From contig NZ_SMMI01000010.1 of assembly GCF_009733535.1 (NCBI RefSeq), positions 114,878 to 178,877 of the forward strand: 64,000 nucleotides of DNA, read 5' to 3'. Within the stretch, counting starts at the first letter, position 1. Each line of letters opens with the position of its first letter. The position numbers and the translations under genes were made by a program. The DNA comes from Sphingobacterium endophyticum (GTDB lineage Bacteria; Bacteroidota; Bacteroidia; Sphingobacteriales; Sphingobacteriaceae). Below, one piece after another: positions 18,706 to 27,302 of this stretch. A model generated the notes under the pieces. The model saw only the letters and a list, made by a program, of their open reading frames with translations, was not told the DNA's origin and did not search any database.

Positions 18706-20190
18706 ATGCTTTTAGCCACATTGAAACTTACCCGTTTCCTACTATTCATTCCATTCCTATTATTATTTAATTCTTGTAATAAAACCCATGATCCTGAAAT
18801 AGATCGGGTTAAACAAAAACTGCAAAATGTAACCTTTTCCTTTGAAAATTTTAAAAAAGAAATCAAACCATTTGACTCCCCAATTTTAAATGCACCACCT
18901 GAAAATACCAATGCAACCAATCCCGAGAAATCTGAGTTAATAGGCTACTTTAGTTTTGACAATGAAAATTTAAATCCTGATTATAATAAGGGCAAATTGG
19001 TATCGATGACTATATTACCCGAACAAAGTTCTAAATTAAAATATATAACTCATCCAAAATCAGTTGGTGATAAAACCAATAAATTTTTAGAAGTAAATGG
19101 AATTAAGCAAATTATCCTATACATAAAGACGAATAATCTTGCTGATCTTGATCGAGTGGAATTTGATTTTGGAGCAGCCCATAAAAGTATTGATGGATTT
19201 GTTTTAGAATATATGTATCCTAATAATAATCAATCGATTGTTGAAACTAAATCTTTTAAGTTAAAACCTGAATCTATCATGGATAAAACAATGGGAACTT
19301 ATCAACTCTCTTTTCTAAATGGGAGAGGATTAGAAAATGGAATGGTATATGTCGTGATAAAGTTTGAAGTAAATGACCAAAATAAAGGAAAATATAATAA
19401 ACCAGAAGATTGGATTAATTGGTTTGATAATATAAGAATTTATGGAAAGCTTAAGAACACTCCTAAACCAAAAATCGCTCAATTACCTTATTTTATTTTT
19501 AACAAAACAAATTCAGAACTGGTACAACAAGGGAATTTCATTCCTACAGAAAAAAATAAGGATTTATTAGTTGAGCTTCCCGTTGGATCATACGATTATG
19601 TGATGCTTTACAATGAAGGAGCTGATGAATTATTCTTCCCTAATCAAGTAAAAAAGAAAGAGGATTTTTCGGTTACATCACTGTTTAAAAATCGCTATGC
19701 TCGTTCTTTTGCAGTTCAGGATTCATTTGAACTAAAAGAAAGTATAGAAAGAAAAGTGAATTTAAAAAGACTTTATAGCCAAATTACCATCGATTTCAAT
19801 GATATCAGGAATTTAAGCGACATTAAAAACATTAAAATCAAACCACTTAATGAACCTTATTTCTGGCGACCTTTTAATCCGTTGGCCGTTGCAACATTGT
19901 CCAATACGATAAGTAATGAAATTGTATTTGAACAGGATTTCAACCTGCATCGTGAAATTTCTTTTAATCATTTTATAGGATTTTCTACCCAGGAACTCCC
20001 TATTAGCTATGAAATTGAAGTAAACGGAAATGAAAAATTAATTAGAAAATTTAGGTTGAATGCCAGGATAAAAAATAATGTTAGGCTCCTGTTCAAAGGG
20101 CCTATTTATCCCAGTGGAATTGCTAATAAGTTTTTTGAGATTTTAATTGATGAAAAGTGGAATGAAACAAAAGTTATTGAGTTCCTATAA
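18706..20190 (+). CDS. lipoprotein of unknown function, possibly fimbrillin-like
   Basis: A 494-aa very AT-rich gene. The product has a lipoprotein signal (FNSCNK) and no membrane segment. The middle part has VELPVGSYDYVMLYNEGADELFFP followed by VNLKRLYSQITIDFND, a pattern like the beta-sandwich of FimB/Mfa2-type fimbrillin proteins of Bacteroidota, in which a conserved L-x-R-x-x-A/S-x-I strand follows. This is a resemblance seen by eye. The first 250 residues are not recognised. The gene is 73 bp before a membrane AraC-type regulator in the same direction, so the two may be functionally linked. Confidence 0.7.
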   Translation: MLLATLKLTRFLLFIPFLLLFNSCNKTHDPEIDRVKQKLQNVTFSFENFKKEIKPFDSPILNAPPENTNATNPEKSELIGYFSFDNENLNPDYNKGKLVSMTILPEQSSKLKYITHPKSVGDKTNKFLEVNGIKQIILYIKTNNLADLDRVEFDFGAAHKSIDGFVLEYMYPNNNQSIVETKSFKLKPESIMDKTMGTYQLSFLNGRGLENGMVYVVIKFEVNDQNKGKYNKPEDWINWFDNIRIYGKLKNTPKPKIAQLPYFIFNKTNSELVQQGNFIPTEKNKDLLVELPVGSYDYVMLYNEGADELFFPNQVKKKEDFSVTSLFKNRYARSFAVQDSFELKESIERKVNLKRLYSQITIDFNDIRNLSDIKNIKIKPLNEPYFWRPFNPLAVATLSNTISNEIVFEQDFNLHREISFNHFIGFSTQELPISYEIEVNGNEKLIRKFRLNARIKNNVRLLFKGPIYPSGIANKFFEILIDEKWNETKVIEFL

Positions 20191-20263
20191 AATGAAATCA
20201 ATTCTAAAAAAAAATTAACGGCATCTTTTTAATTTCTTAATAATAGTGTTTTAATATTGTTAT

Positions 20264-21349
20264 ATGGCTTATTTGCTGGCACTAACTGTCATTCAGGTAC
20301 TTGTTATTATTTTATTTTCTCAGACTCGAACGCTAAGAGACGAAAGGGGAGAAATCCTTCGCTTACTTGTAGCTGTTGCTTTAGTGGTTCTGATTATTAA
20401 ACATTTAATATCCGTATTTGACCCCCATGTCAATATATTGTTTACAACGACAAGTAGTCTTTGCTTAGTTTCTTTAACCTCACTTTATCTGAGAAACATA
20501 GTTCTGGAAATCAGAACTTCGGGATATCTTTTTCTTATTGCCGTGTTTCCATTTCTTCTTTTTTATGTGTTTTTCTTTCTATATAACCTGTTTTCTTCTC
20601 GGATAACTGAAGGAATGATTTATGATTATCTTGATTTTTTCCAACAGAAAACTAGAACAATTCTGTTCTCTATGACCATAATTTATGATCTTTTCATATT
20701 ATGGCCATGGAGAAAAAGATTGTACATACTTAGTGAATCTATCGATGGTCAATTAGCAATCATTTTATTCTTTATTAAATTACTTGTTATCACCTTGGTC
20801 GTATGTAATGGTCTGCTGATAGATCGTGCCCAATTTCTTGATTTTCCGGAAAGTTTATACACATTCCTTACCTTATTAAGCATCTTGTTTTTCCGATATT
20901 CCCGCCCTTCCCTAATTTATTTCAACTATGTTTTTAAGGGGAATAGATTGATGAGGAATCTTATAAAAGAAAATATTTCTTCTAAACAAACCGATTTAAT
21001 GATTTTGGTCAGCGAAATGGACCAATTAATTGATAAGGAGAAACTTTTTAAGAATCCCAATTTGATTCTAAGGGACCTAAGAAACTCCTTGAATCTATCA
21101 AACAAGGAATTAAATCTAATCAATAGACTGTACCTGAATAATAATTTTGAAAGATACTTGAATGTTAAAAGATTAGCTTATTTTTTAGAACGATTAACGG
21201 GAGCTAACCATGATCCAGGTCACATACAAAACCTACTCTTAGAAGCTGGTTTTAAGAATAATGGTGAGTTTGAGAAATTTTTCAGGAATGAATTTGGATG
21301 TTCGATTTGGAAATATGTAGAGAACAAAAACATTGCTTTAATTTCTTGA
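20264..21349 (+). CDS. seven-helix membrane protein with C-terminal AraC-type DNA-binding domain
   Basis: 361 aa. The first 215 residues have seven hydrophobic segments (near 4-24, 35-57, 62-84, 92-116, 130-148, 165-188, 198-216). Residues about 245-361 look like a divergent AraC family double helix-turn-helix: LYLNNNFERYLNVKRLAYFL, then LLLEAGFKNNGEFEKFFRNEFGCSIWKY, the last being the classical second HTH. The design suggests a membrane-bound regulator that binds DNA from the membrane. Such 7TM-AraC proteins occur in Bacteroidota, but their signals are mostly unknown. The gene before it encodes a lipoprotein. Confidence 0.75.
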   Translation: MAYLLALTVIQVLVIILFSQTRTLRDERGEILRLLVAVALVVLIIKHLISVFDPHVNILFTTTSSLCLVSLTSLYLRNIVLEIRTSGYLFLIAVFPFLLFYVFFFLYNLFSSRITEGMIYDYLDFFQQKTRTILFSMTIIYDLFILWPWRKRLYILSESIDGQLAIILFFIKLLVITLVVCNGLLIDRAQFLDFPESLYTFLTLLSILFFRYSRPSLIYFNYVFKGNRLMRNLIKENISSKQTDLMILVSEMDQLIDKEKLFKNPNLILRDLRNSLNLSNKELNLINRLYLNNNFERYLNVKRLAYFLERLTGANHDPGHIQNLLLEAGFKNNGEFEKFFRNEFGCSIWKYVENKNIALIS

Positions 21350-21358
21350 CATAAAAAA

Positions 21359-21388
21359 AAACCTGCCAAGGAATTGGCAGGTTTCTTT
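21359..21388. terminator. terminator between the AraC-type gene and glyS
   Basis: An 11-bp perfect stem (AAACCTGCCAA/TTGGCAGGTTT) with a GGAA loop, A-tract on the left and T-tract on the right, so it can act in both directions for the convergent genes. Confidence 0.8.
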
Positions 21389-21402
21389 TATGTTTATAAC
21401 AA

Positions 21403-22872
21403 TTATACTAATTGTTTTAATAGATTGCTCATGCTAACCAGGTTACCTATGATGTTTTCTAGATCAGCAATGTTTACGCGTTCTTGCTCCATGCTATCAC
21501 GGTGACGAATCGTAACCATGTTATCTTCTAAGGTTTGGTGGTCAACTGTGATACAAAATGGTGTACCTATTGCATCTTGGCGACGGTATCTTTTTCCAAT
21601 TGAATCTTTTTCATCATATTGAATATTGTAATCCAATTTCAATTTTGCCATGATCTCTCTTGCCTTTTCTGGTAATCCATCTTTCTTTGTTAAAGGAAGG
21701 ATGGCTGCCTTGACCGGAGCAATTGCAGGATGGAATTTTAATACCACACGAGCGTCTTGTTTATCTTCTGTGGAAAGATCTTCCTGAACTAAACTATTCG
21801 CCAATACAGTTAAGAATAGACGATCTAATCCGATAGAGGTTTCAATAACATAAGGGATATAGCTTTGATTGATTTCTGGATCAAAATATTGCATTTTCTT
21901 ACCAGAATACTCTTGGTGTTGTTTTAAATCAAAATCAGTGCGAGAATGGATTCCTTCCACTTCTTTAAATCCAAATGGAAATTGATATTCAATATCTACC
22001 GCTGCATTTGCATAGTGCGCTAATTTCACGTGATCATGATATCTATAATTGCTAGGGTCAGCGCCTAAGGCAAGGTGCCATTTCAAACGGTTTTCTTTCC
22101 ATTTTTGGTACCATTCTAAATCTGAACCCGGACGAACGAAAAATTGCATTTCCATCTGTTCGAATTCACGCATGCGCATAATAAATTGTCTAGCAATAAC
22201 TTCGTTTCGGAATGCTTTACCAATTTGTGCAATTCCAAAAGGAATTTTCATCCTTCCTGTTTTTTGAACATTCAGAAAGTTTACAAAAATACCTTGAGCA
22301 GTTTCTGGACGTAGGTAAACTTGTTCTGCACCATCCGCCATTGCACCCATTTGCGTCGCAAACATCAGGTTGAATTGACGTACATCCGTCCAATTCTTTG
22401 TTCCTGATATAGGACAGACAATATTGTGCTCCTCGATAATAGCTTTTAATCGAACTAAATCATCTGCATTTAATGCATCATCTAAATCTTTCTGTAACTG
22501 TGCAGCTTTATCAGTCTTTCCGTCTTTTTCATAACGGTCAATTTTATCCTCTATCAGTTGGTCAGCACGATAGCGTTTTTTGGAATCCTTATTGTCAATC
22601 ATTGGATCGTTAAATCCATCAACGTGTCCCGATGCTTTCCATGTTGTTGGGTGCATGAAAATTGCAGCGTCGATTCCGACAATATTCTCATTCAGTTGCA
22701 CCATAGACTTCCACCAATAGGTTTTAAGGTTCATCTTTAACTCTGAACCTAATTGACCATAATCATAAACGGCACTTAGACCGTCATAAATTTCACTCGA
22801 AGGAAAAACAAATCCATATTCCTTCGCATGCGAAATAATATTCTTGAAAAAATCGTCTGTTTGCTTGCTCAT
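21403..22872 (-). CDS. glyS: glycine--tRNA ligase
   Basis: Class II aminoacyl-tRNA synthetase of the single-chain, eukaryote/archaea-like type that charges tRNA-Gly. Seen: FPSSEIYDGLSAVYDYGQLGSELK at the start, motif 2 region LRPETAQGIFVNF and GIAQIGKAFRNEV, motif 3 ETSIGLDRLFL, and the C-terminal anticodon-binding domain FHPAIAPVKAAILPL. ATG at 22872 (MSKQTDDFF) is preferred over the TTG three codons upstream, which overlies a promoter box. 489 aa, normal length. Confidence 0.95.
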   Translation of the reverse strand: MSKQTDDFFKNIISHAKEYGFVFPSSEIYDGLSAVYDYGQLGSELKMNLKTYWWKSMVQLNENIVGIDAAIFMHPTTWKASGHVDGFNDPMIDNKDSKKRYRADQLIEDKIDRYEKDGKTDKAAQLQKDLDDALNADDLVRLKAIIEEHNIVCPISGTKNWTDVRQFNLMFATQMGAMADGAEQVYLRPETAQGIFVNFLNVQKTGRMKIPFGIAQIGKAFRNEVIARQFIMRMREFEQMEMQFFVRPGSDLEWYQKWKENRLKWHLALGADPSNYRYHDHVKLAHYANAAVDIEYQFPFGFKEVEGIHSRTDFDLKQHQEYSGKKMQYFDPEINQSYIPYVIETSIGLDRLFLTVLANSLVQEDLSTEDKQDARVVLKFHPAIAPVKAAILPLTKKDGLPEKAREIMAKLKLDYNIQYDEKDSIGKRYRRQDAIGTPFCITVDHQTLEDNMVTIRHRDSMEQERVNIADLENIIGNLVSMSNLLKQLV

Positions 22873-22878
22873 AAGTGG

Positions 22879-22886
22879 CAAATATA
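22879..22886 (-). promoter_or_regulatory. -7 promoter box of glyS
   Basis: TATATTTG on the minus strand, exact TAnnTTTG, 6 bp before the glyS ATG. No -33 box at the normal distance is obvious. Confidence 0.35.
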
Positions 22887-22901
22887 ATGTATTCGTATGA
22901 C

Positions 22902-23366
22902 TTATTTTGCCAATAAATCTCTTATTTGTTGGCTAGCGTTTTTATTGTCTACCTTTTTAATAATATGTTGAATGATACCCTTCTCATCAATTATAAAAGT
23001 CGTTCTAGCTGTGCCCATATATTTCTTGCCATACATGTTTTTTTCGACCCAAACTTTATAGGCCTCAACAATTTTTTTATCCTCGTCGGTTAGTAGGGTA
23101 AATGGTAGATCAAATTTCGAAATGAATTTCTGATGTGACTGTTCACTATCAATGCTTACACCGATTACTTCAAAGCCATCTTTAACTAAGCTTTGGTAGT
23201 TATCTCTAAAATTACAGGCCTCCGTCGTACAGCCCGGCGTGTTGTCCTTTGGGTAAAAATATAAGATTACCTTCTTTCCCTTAAAATCTGAAAGTTTTAC
23301 TTCGTTCCCGTGTTGGTCCTTGCTTTTAAATTGTGGAGCCTTATCTCCAACTGCTAATTCTGCCAT
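22902..23366 (-). CDS. bcp: thioredoxin-dependent peroxiredoxin, Bcp/PrxQ type
   Basis: A 154-aa peroxidase that reduces hydroperoxides. Seen: FYPKDNTPGCTTEACNFRD with the peroxidatic Cys46 and resolving Cys51, five residues apart as in Bcp of the PrxQ type, and the conserved Arg in GTARTTFIID. It lies 11 bp downstream of the M23 peptidase gene and is the last gene of a short operon (FAH-like, M23, bcp). Confidence 0.94.
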   Translation of the reverse strand: MAELAVGDKAPQFKSKDQHGNEVKLSDFKGKKVILYFYPKDNTPGCTTEACNFRDNYQSLVKDGFEVIGVSIDSEQSHQKFISKFDLPFTLLTDEDKKIVEAYKVWVEKNMYGKKYMGTARTTFIIDEKGIIQHIIKKVDNKNASQQIRDLLAK

Positions 23367-23377
23367 AAATATCTTTC

Positions 23378-25099
23378 TTATCTTGTAAATGTCGCTTCGT
23401 ATATTTTCTCATTGTCCTTCCAATCCTTCACAACAAATTTAAATTTATGCTGACCCTTACTCAATGCAGGATCAAAGCGATGCCATACATGCCTATTTTT
23501 GGAATCATATTCCATTAATACCCATTTATCATCTATATACGCATTAAACGATTGTATGCCAGAGAAATTGTCGGATATTGTAAAGTCTATTTTAGATTGT
23601 GCACTTACATTTTTTCCATTGCTAAAATTTCTCGGAGTAATCGTAGGTGCAATCGTATCTACTGTTACGTAAAATGATCCTAATATTTTGGTGTTCACCG
23701 TAACCCAGCCATTTTCAAACTTACCGCCAACTGATCCAGCATCTACCGAAGCAATCAATGCCTTTCCCTCAAGTTCTTTAGGTAATGTAGTTGGTTTTAA
23801 ACTTAATTTATATGTCGAAAAGAGTGGAGTCAGATTATTCTGAACATGATGTACTGAAGAATAACTATTGGGTCTAGCTGCACTTTTTGAGTAAATAAAA
23901 TCTAAATCAGTATAAAGAGATCCTTTAGGGATTTCAACTTTTACTTCGTCAGCTGAGAATGAATTGTCCTTGTTATAAGGAAATACTTCTCCTTTAACAG
24001 GATTCTTCTTTACAGCATATGAAGGATTATTTTTGATCTTAAAATCTAACTCGCTACAATTACCGTTGACGTCCTTCACAACGTACTTTACATCATGGAC
24101 TGCTTCATCCTGAAGTTCGATAATGCCACTTTGATTTAAGTTCTTAAAAATTTGAATTGGATTTCCTGGATCTTTGAAGCTCTTCTGTACCTTGGCTTTC
24201 GTTCTTTTAAAATGAGGAAAGTCAATATAAGAATGTATTGCACTAGAGGTATTGAAGTCTAATTCTTCAAACAACACTGTAGAAATCGATTTGCCATCCA
24301 AGAAAAGTTCGATGGAATAAACTCCATTTTGGAATCCACCTGCCCGATGTCTGTCAATCGTATTGATGCCGAGGCCAAATTTACCATTGACAGAAATTGG
24401 GGCTCCAGATGCTAATCCGTATCGTCCGGAACCCAAAGATTTCAATTGATGATAACGTCTTCCCGTATTTTCATTAAATAATGGTTCTTCCAAATCATAG
24501 ACCATTATTCCATTTATTGTAGGAGCAAAATTGTCCGTGAACTTCAAACCAAATAATTGCGGGTTTAATGGATGCTGTGATTTTGTATCCCTAATCTCAA
24601 AATGTAGGTGTGGACCAGCTGACCCGCCAGTATTACCGGCATTGCCAATAAATTGTCCTTTACTTAATTTCACCTGCCCTTCCTTAAGTTCCATATCGAC
24701 ATCAAAACGTTGCTGTTTATATTGTTCCGCTCGCATGATACTGGTCAAGGCATCGTTGAAGCTATCCATATGCAAATAAACAGTTGTGAAACCATTTGGA
24801 TGGGTAATATAAACTGAGTTTCCACCCCCACCAATTTGAACTCTCACGCGAGAGACATAACCTTCAGCAGCAGCATGCAGTGGAAGACCTATTTTTTGCT
24901 GAGTTCGATAATCATCGCCTGCATGAAAATGCGTTGATCTCAACTCCCCAAAAGTTCCTGATGCATCTGGTGAAATATTCAGAGGATTTCGAAAATAACC
25001 CTGTGGATAATTCCTTGATTTGATAATATTTTTGTTCTGGGCAGATAGGTTACCAATAAGTGTTGCAGCTAAAAAAAGTGAAAGTGAAATTTTCTTCAT
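23378..25099 (-). CDS. M23 family metallopeptidase
   Basis: Exported 573-aa zinc peptidase of the lysostaphin/LytM type, expected to cut peptidoglycan cross-links or other peptides in the envelope. Signal peptide ends near NLSAQ. The M23 domain is at the N-terminus (about 35-180): HFHAGDDYRT gives the first zinc His and Asp, and GPHLHFEIRD the HxH pair. All ligands are present, so it should be active. The long C-terminal part (about 200-573) is beta-rich with an Ig-like last domain. The start at 25099 leaves 1 bp to the preceding gene; an upstream in-frame extension inside that gene is unlikely. Confidence 0.9.
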   Translation of the reverse strand: MKKISLSLFLAATLIGNLSAQNKNIIKSRNYPQGYFRNPLNISPDASGTFGELRSTHFHAGDDYRTQQKIGLPLHAAAEGYVSRVRVQIGGGGNSVYITHPNGFTTVYLHMDSFNDALTSIMRAEQYKQQRFDVDMELKEGQVKLSKGQFIGNAGNTGGSAGPHLHFEIRDTKSQHPLNPQLFGLKFTDNFAPTINGIMVYDLEEPLFNENTGRRYHQLKSLGSGRYGLASGAPISVNGKFGLGINTIDRHRAGGFQNGVYSIELFLDGKSISTVLFEELDFNTSSAIHSYIDFPHFKRTKAKVQKSFKDPGNPIQIFKNLNQSGIIELQDEAVHDVKYVVKDVNGNCSELDFKIKNNPSYAVKKNPVKGEVFPYNKDNSFSADEVKVEIPKGSLYTDLDFIYSKSAARPNSYSSVHHVQNNLTPLFSTYKLSLKPTTLPKELEGKALIASVDAGSVGGKFENGWVTVNTKILGSFYVTVDTIAPTITPRNFSNGKNVSAQSKIDFTISDNFSGIQSFNAYIDDKWVLMEYDSKNRHVWHRFDPALSKGQHKFKFVVKDWKDNEKIYEATFTR

Positions 25100-25100
25100 A

Positions 25101-25712
25101 TTATTTAATTTGGCATGTAAATATGCTTTTTCCCTCCAAAAACCCTTCCAATTTGTCGCCAATTTCTATGGGGCCTACACCAGCTGGAGTTCCGGTAAAT
25201 ATTAAATCTCCTTTTCTCAATGTGATATATTGTGAAACAAAAGTGATCAAACTATCAAAATCAAAAATCATATCCTTGCTATTTCCCAGCTGAACCTCTA
25301 CATCATTTTTCTGTAAAGAGAACGTAAGGCTATGTAGATCCTTGAAATTTTCCTTCAAAATCATATTGCCCACTACAGCGGAATGGTCGAAGGCTTTTGC
25401 AAGCTCCCATGGTAAACCTTTGCTCTTTAATTCTGACTGTAAGTCTCTAGCCGTAAAATCTATTCCTAACCCAATTGCATCATAATAACGGTGTGCAAAT
25501 TTCTTAGCAACGTGCTTTCCTTCATTACACACACGTAGAACTATTTCCACTTCGAAATGAATGTCTTTACTAAATTCAGGATAGTAAAAATCCTTATTGT
25601 CCTTTAAAACTGCGGTATCGGGTTTTAAAAAGATAACTGGCTTTTCAGGAACGGGGTTATTAAGTTCTTTGGCGTGATCAATATAATTTCTGCCGACTGC
25701 AATTATTTTCAT
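25101..25712 (-). CDS. fumarylacetoacetate hydrolase family protein
   Basis: A 203-aa short FAH-fold enzyme. Seen: AVGRNYIDHAKELNNP, metal-binding Glu residues in HFEVEIVLRV, GIDFTARDLQ and TGTPAGVGPIEIGDKLE. Relatives are acylpyruvases, oxaloacetate decarboxylases or 2-hydroxyhepta-2,4-diene-1,7-dioate isomerases; the sequence does not decide which. It is first gene of the operon that continues with the M23 peptidase and bcp. Confidence 0.9.
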   Translation of the reverse strand: MKIIAVGRNYIDHAKELNNPVPEKPVIFLKPDTAVLKDNKDFYYPEFSKDIHFEVEIVLRVCNEGKHVAKKFAHRYYDAIGLGIDFTARDLQSELKSKGLPWELAKAFDHSAVVGNMILKENFKDLHSLTFSLQKNDVEVQLGNSKDMIFDFDSLITFVSQYITLRKGDLIFTGTPAGVGPIEIGDKLEGFLEGKSIFTCQIK

Positions 25713-25840
25713 AAATATTAAAATTATTCAGTTCCCTAGCTTTTGTTTTTCAGGGGTAAACAAACTTAATAAAAGCCTAAAATTATAGCAAATAGGTTAT
25801 TCAATAACAACAATCAAATTACAAGAATCCCTCCTTTCTT

Positions 25841-25981
25841 CGAGTTTCAGTCGTGTTTTGGTCGAGACTGGTCCACACCTTGGTTGGACATTATCCACAG
25901 CTCGTCCGCTCACAAGCGGACGAGCTCCGGATGAGTTTTGGACGAGCTGTGGATGAGACACGAGCAAAACACGAGCAAAAC
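25841..25981. repeat. GC-rich nested palindromic element
   Basis: Unlike its AT-rich surroundings, this stretch holds several inverted repeats inside each other: TCGTGTTTTG (25851) with CAAAACACGA (25965); GTCCA/TGGAC (25871-25889); ATCCACAGCTCGTCC (25893) with its complement at 25940-25954; and AGCTCGTCCGCT (25899) with its complement at 25915-25926 around CACA. An 11-bp unit ACACGAGCAAA is repeated in tandem at 25958-25979. No gene is likely here. It resembles REP/BIME-like intergenic repeats, but no transposase gene is near. Confidence 0.75.
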
Positions 25982-26094
25982 CCAAATAAAACCAGAGCTT
26001 AATCTTATTTATGCATTGATTTGCGTTGAGTAATAAATGCCTAGTGGCAATGTTAAGAGTGATTAATTTAACATATGCTTAATATTAATATGGT

Positions 26095-26102
26095 TAATTT
26101 TG
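26095..26102 (+). promoter_or_regulatory. -7 promoter box of the HAD phosphatase gene
   Basis: TAATTTTG, an exact TAnnTTTG match, 4 bp before the ATG at 26107. It implies a nearly leaderless transcript if it is used. Confidence 0.35.
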
Positions 26103-26106
26103 TGAC

Positions 26107-26766
26107 ATGGATAATATAAACGCAGTTCTATTTGACCTAGATGGTACTTTAATTGATTCTGAATATTTTTATTTCAGTAACTGGGCGCCTATTTTAGAGA
26201 ATGATTATGGATTGAAAATAGATTTTGACGAATGGATTTCGAATTTTGCAGGGCATACGTTAAGCCATAATGTAGAAATGTTAAATACGGCCTATAAATT
26301 GTCGGTTGATGAAGAGGATATGTGGTTTGCCACTCGCTCTCGCTATGCCAAAGCGAATATGAAGAATATCCGTTTAATGCCATATGCAAAGGAGATACTT
26401 GAATCGGTCAGGGATTCCGGTAAAACCATTGGATTGGTCACTTCCAGTTATCAAACAACTGTTGACACGGTGCTCGGAGAGCATAAATTGTTGAAATACT
26501 TTGAGTTTTTTGTAACCCGCGAACAGGTTGAGAATCCTAAGCCAAATCCAGAGCCCTACCTATTGGCGGTTAATAAATTATTGATCCCAAAGGAAGAGAT
26601 TGTAGTGGTCGAGGATACAAGTACAGGTTGTACAGCTGCTAAAGAAGCAGGGTTATATTGTATTGCGGTTACGAAACAAGACGTAGAAAAAAGCCGTTTG
26701 GCACATGCAGATGAGCTTTTAAACGATTTAGCAGAAGTAAAAAAATCGTTGCTTTCCTTAAATTAA
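26107..26766 (+). CDS. HAD family phosphatase, beta-phosphoglucomutase-like
   Basis: A 219-aa soluble enzyme with intact HAD motifs: LFDLDGTLIDSE (Asp10, Asp12), motif II VTSSYQTT, motif III Lys in NPKPNPEPY, and motif IV VVVEDTSTGCTAAKEAG. The cap is of the helical subclass I type found in beta-phosphoglucomutase and 2-deoxyglucose-6-phosphatase relatives. The substrate is a small phosphorylated metabolite, probably a sugar phosphate. It is followed after 52 bp by the oxidoreductase pair, which may have its own promoter. Confidence 0.9.
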   Translation: MDNINAVLFDLDGTLIDSEYFYFSNWAPILENDYGLKIDFDEWISNFAGHTLSHNVEMLNTAYKLSVDEEDMWFATRSRYAKANMKNIRLMPYAKEILESVRDSGKTIGLVTSSYQTTVDTVLGEHKLLKYFEFFVTREQVENPKPNPEPYLLAVNKLLIPKEEIVVVEDTSTGCTAAKEAGLYCIAVTKQDVEKSRLAHADELLNDLAEVKKSLLSLN

Positions 26767-26818
26767 GGCTATTCCTAACTGTTAAATTTGTAATTTAGGA
26801 AACTAGATTATAAATCTT

Positions 26819-27298
26819 ATGAACAGACGGACAGCATTAAAGCAAATGTTTATCATGGCAGGTGGTATCATGATTGCTACCTCCTGCGATTTTAGTTCAA
26901 AATCTCCATCCATTCAGCTTAACCAAATCAAGCTCAATCATGATGACGAGCTTTTTTTGGCAGAATTGGTAGAGGCTATCATTCCTCAAACAGATAGTCC
27001 AGGAGCAAAAGAATTAAACCTTCACCTTTTTGTTATGAAAATGCTGGATGATTGTACAAGTCCAGAGGATCAAAAGAAATTCTTAGATGGTTTAAAGGCC
27101 GCGCATCAGGTTAAGGGTAAGCCTTTAGCCGAACAGCAGGCCTATTTAACATCCTTAGATAAAGATGACATCTTCTTTAATATCTTGAAAAGAAGGACTA
27201 TTCAGGGTTATAAGAACTCGGAATATGTCATGAAAAATAAGTTAGTTTATGAATTGGTTCCAGGAAGATACAATGGAGCCTATAAAATTGAGGCATAA
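26819..27298 (+). CDS. gluconate 2-dehydrogenase subunit 3 family protein
   Basis: A 159-aa small subunit of a GMC-type dehydrogenase. Seen: an N-terminal RRTALKQMFIMAGG that looks like a twin-arginine signal, followed by SC (possible lipobox, IATSC), and the conserved FLAELVEAIIPQTDSPGAKELNLHLFV and RTIQGYKNSEYVMKN. The partner dehydrogenase follows after 4 bp. The Tat signal would carry the folded flavoprotein partner across the membrane. A TAAATTTG promoter-like box lies at 26783-26790. No cytochrome subunit gene is nearby. Confidence 0.88.
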   Translation: MNRRTALKQMFIMAGGIMIATSCDFSSKSPSIQLNQIKLNHDDELFLAELVEAIIPQTDSPGAKELNLHLFVMKMLDDCTSPEDQKKFLDGLKAAHQVKGKPLAEQQAYLTSLDKDDIFFNILKRRTIQGYKNSEYVMKNKLVYELVPGRYNGAYKIEA

Positions 27299-27302
27299 TA
27301 AG

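Noticed and set aside
25891..25899. TTATCCACA, an exact DnaA-box word, as part of a replication origin
   Set aside because: Only one copy, inside an inverted repeat, with no dnaA, dnaN, gidA or AT-rich unwinding region with further boxes nearby.
25797..25985. 62-codon open frame on the minus strand across the GC-rich palindrome
   Set aside because: It is made of repeated words and its residues show no protein-like pattern; it is explained by the nested palindrome.
27249..27302. Upstream start of the GMC oxidoreductase
   Set aside because: It overlaps the end of the subunit-3 gene; the ATG at 27303 lies 4 bp behind its stop and before a natural GMC N-terminus.
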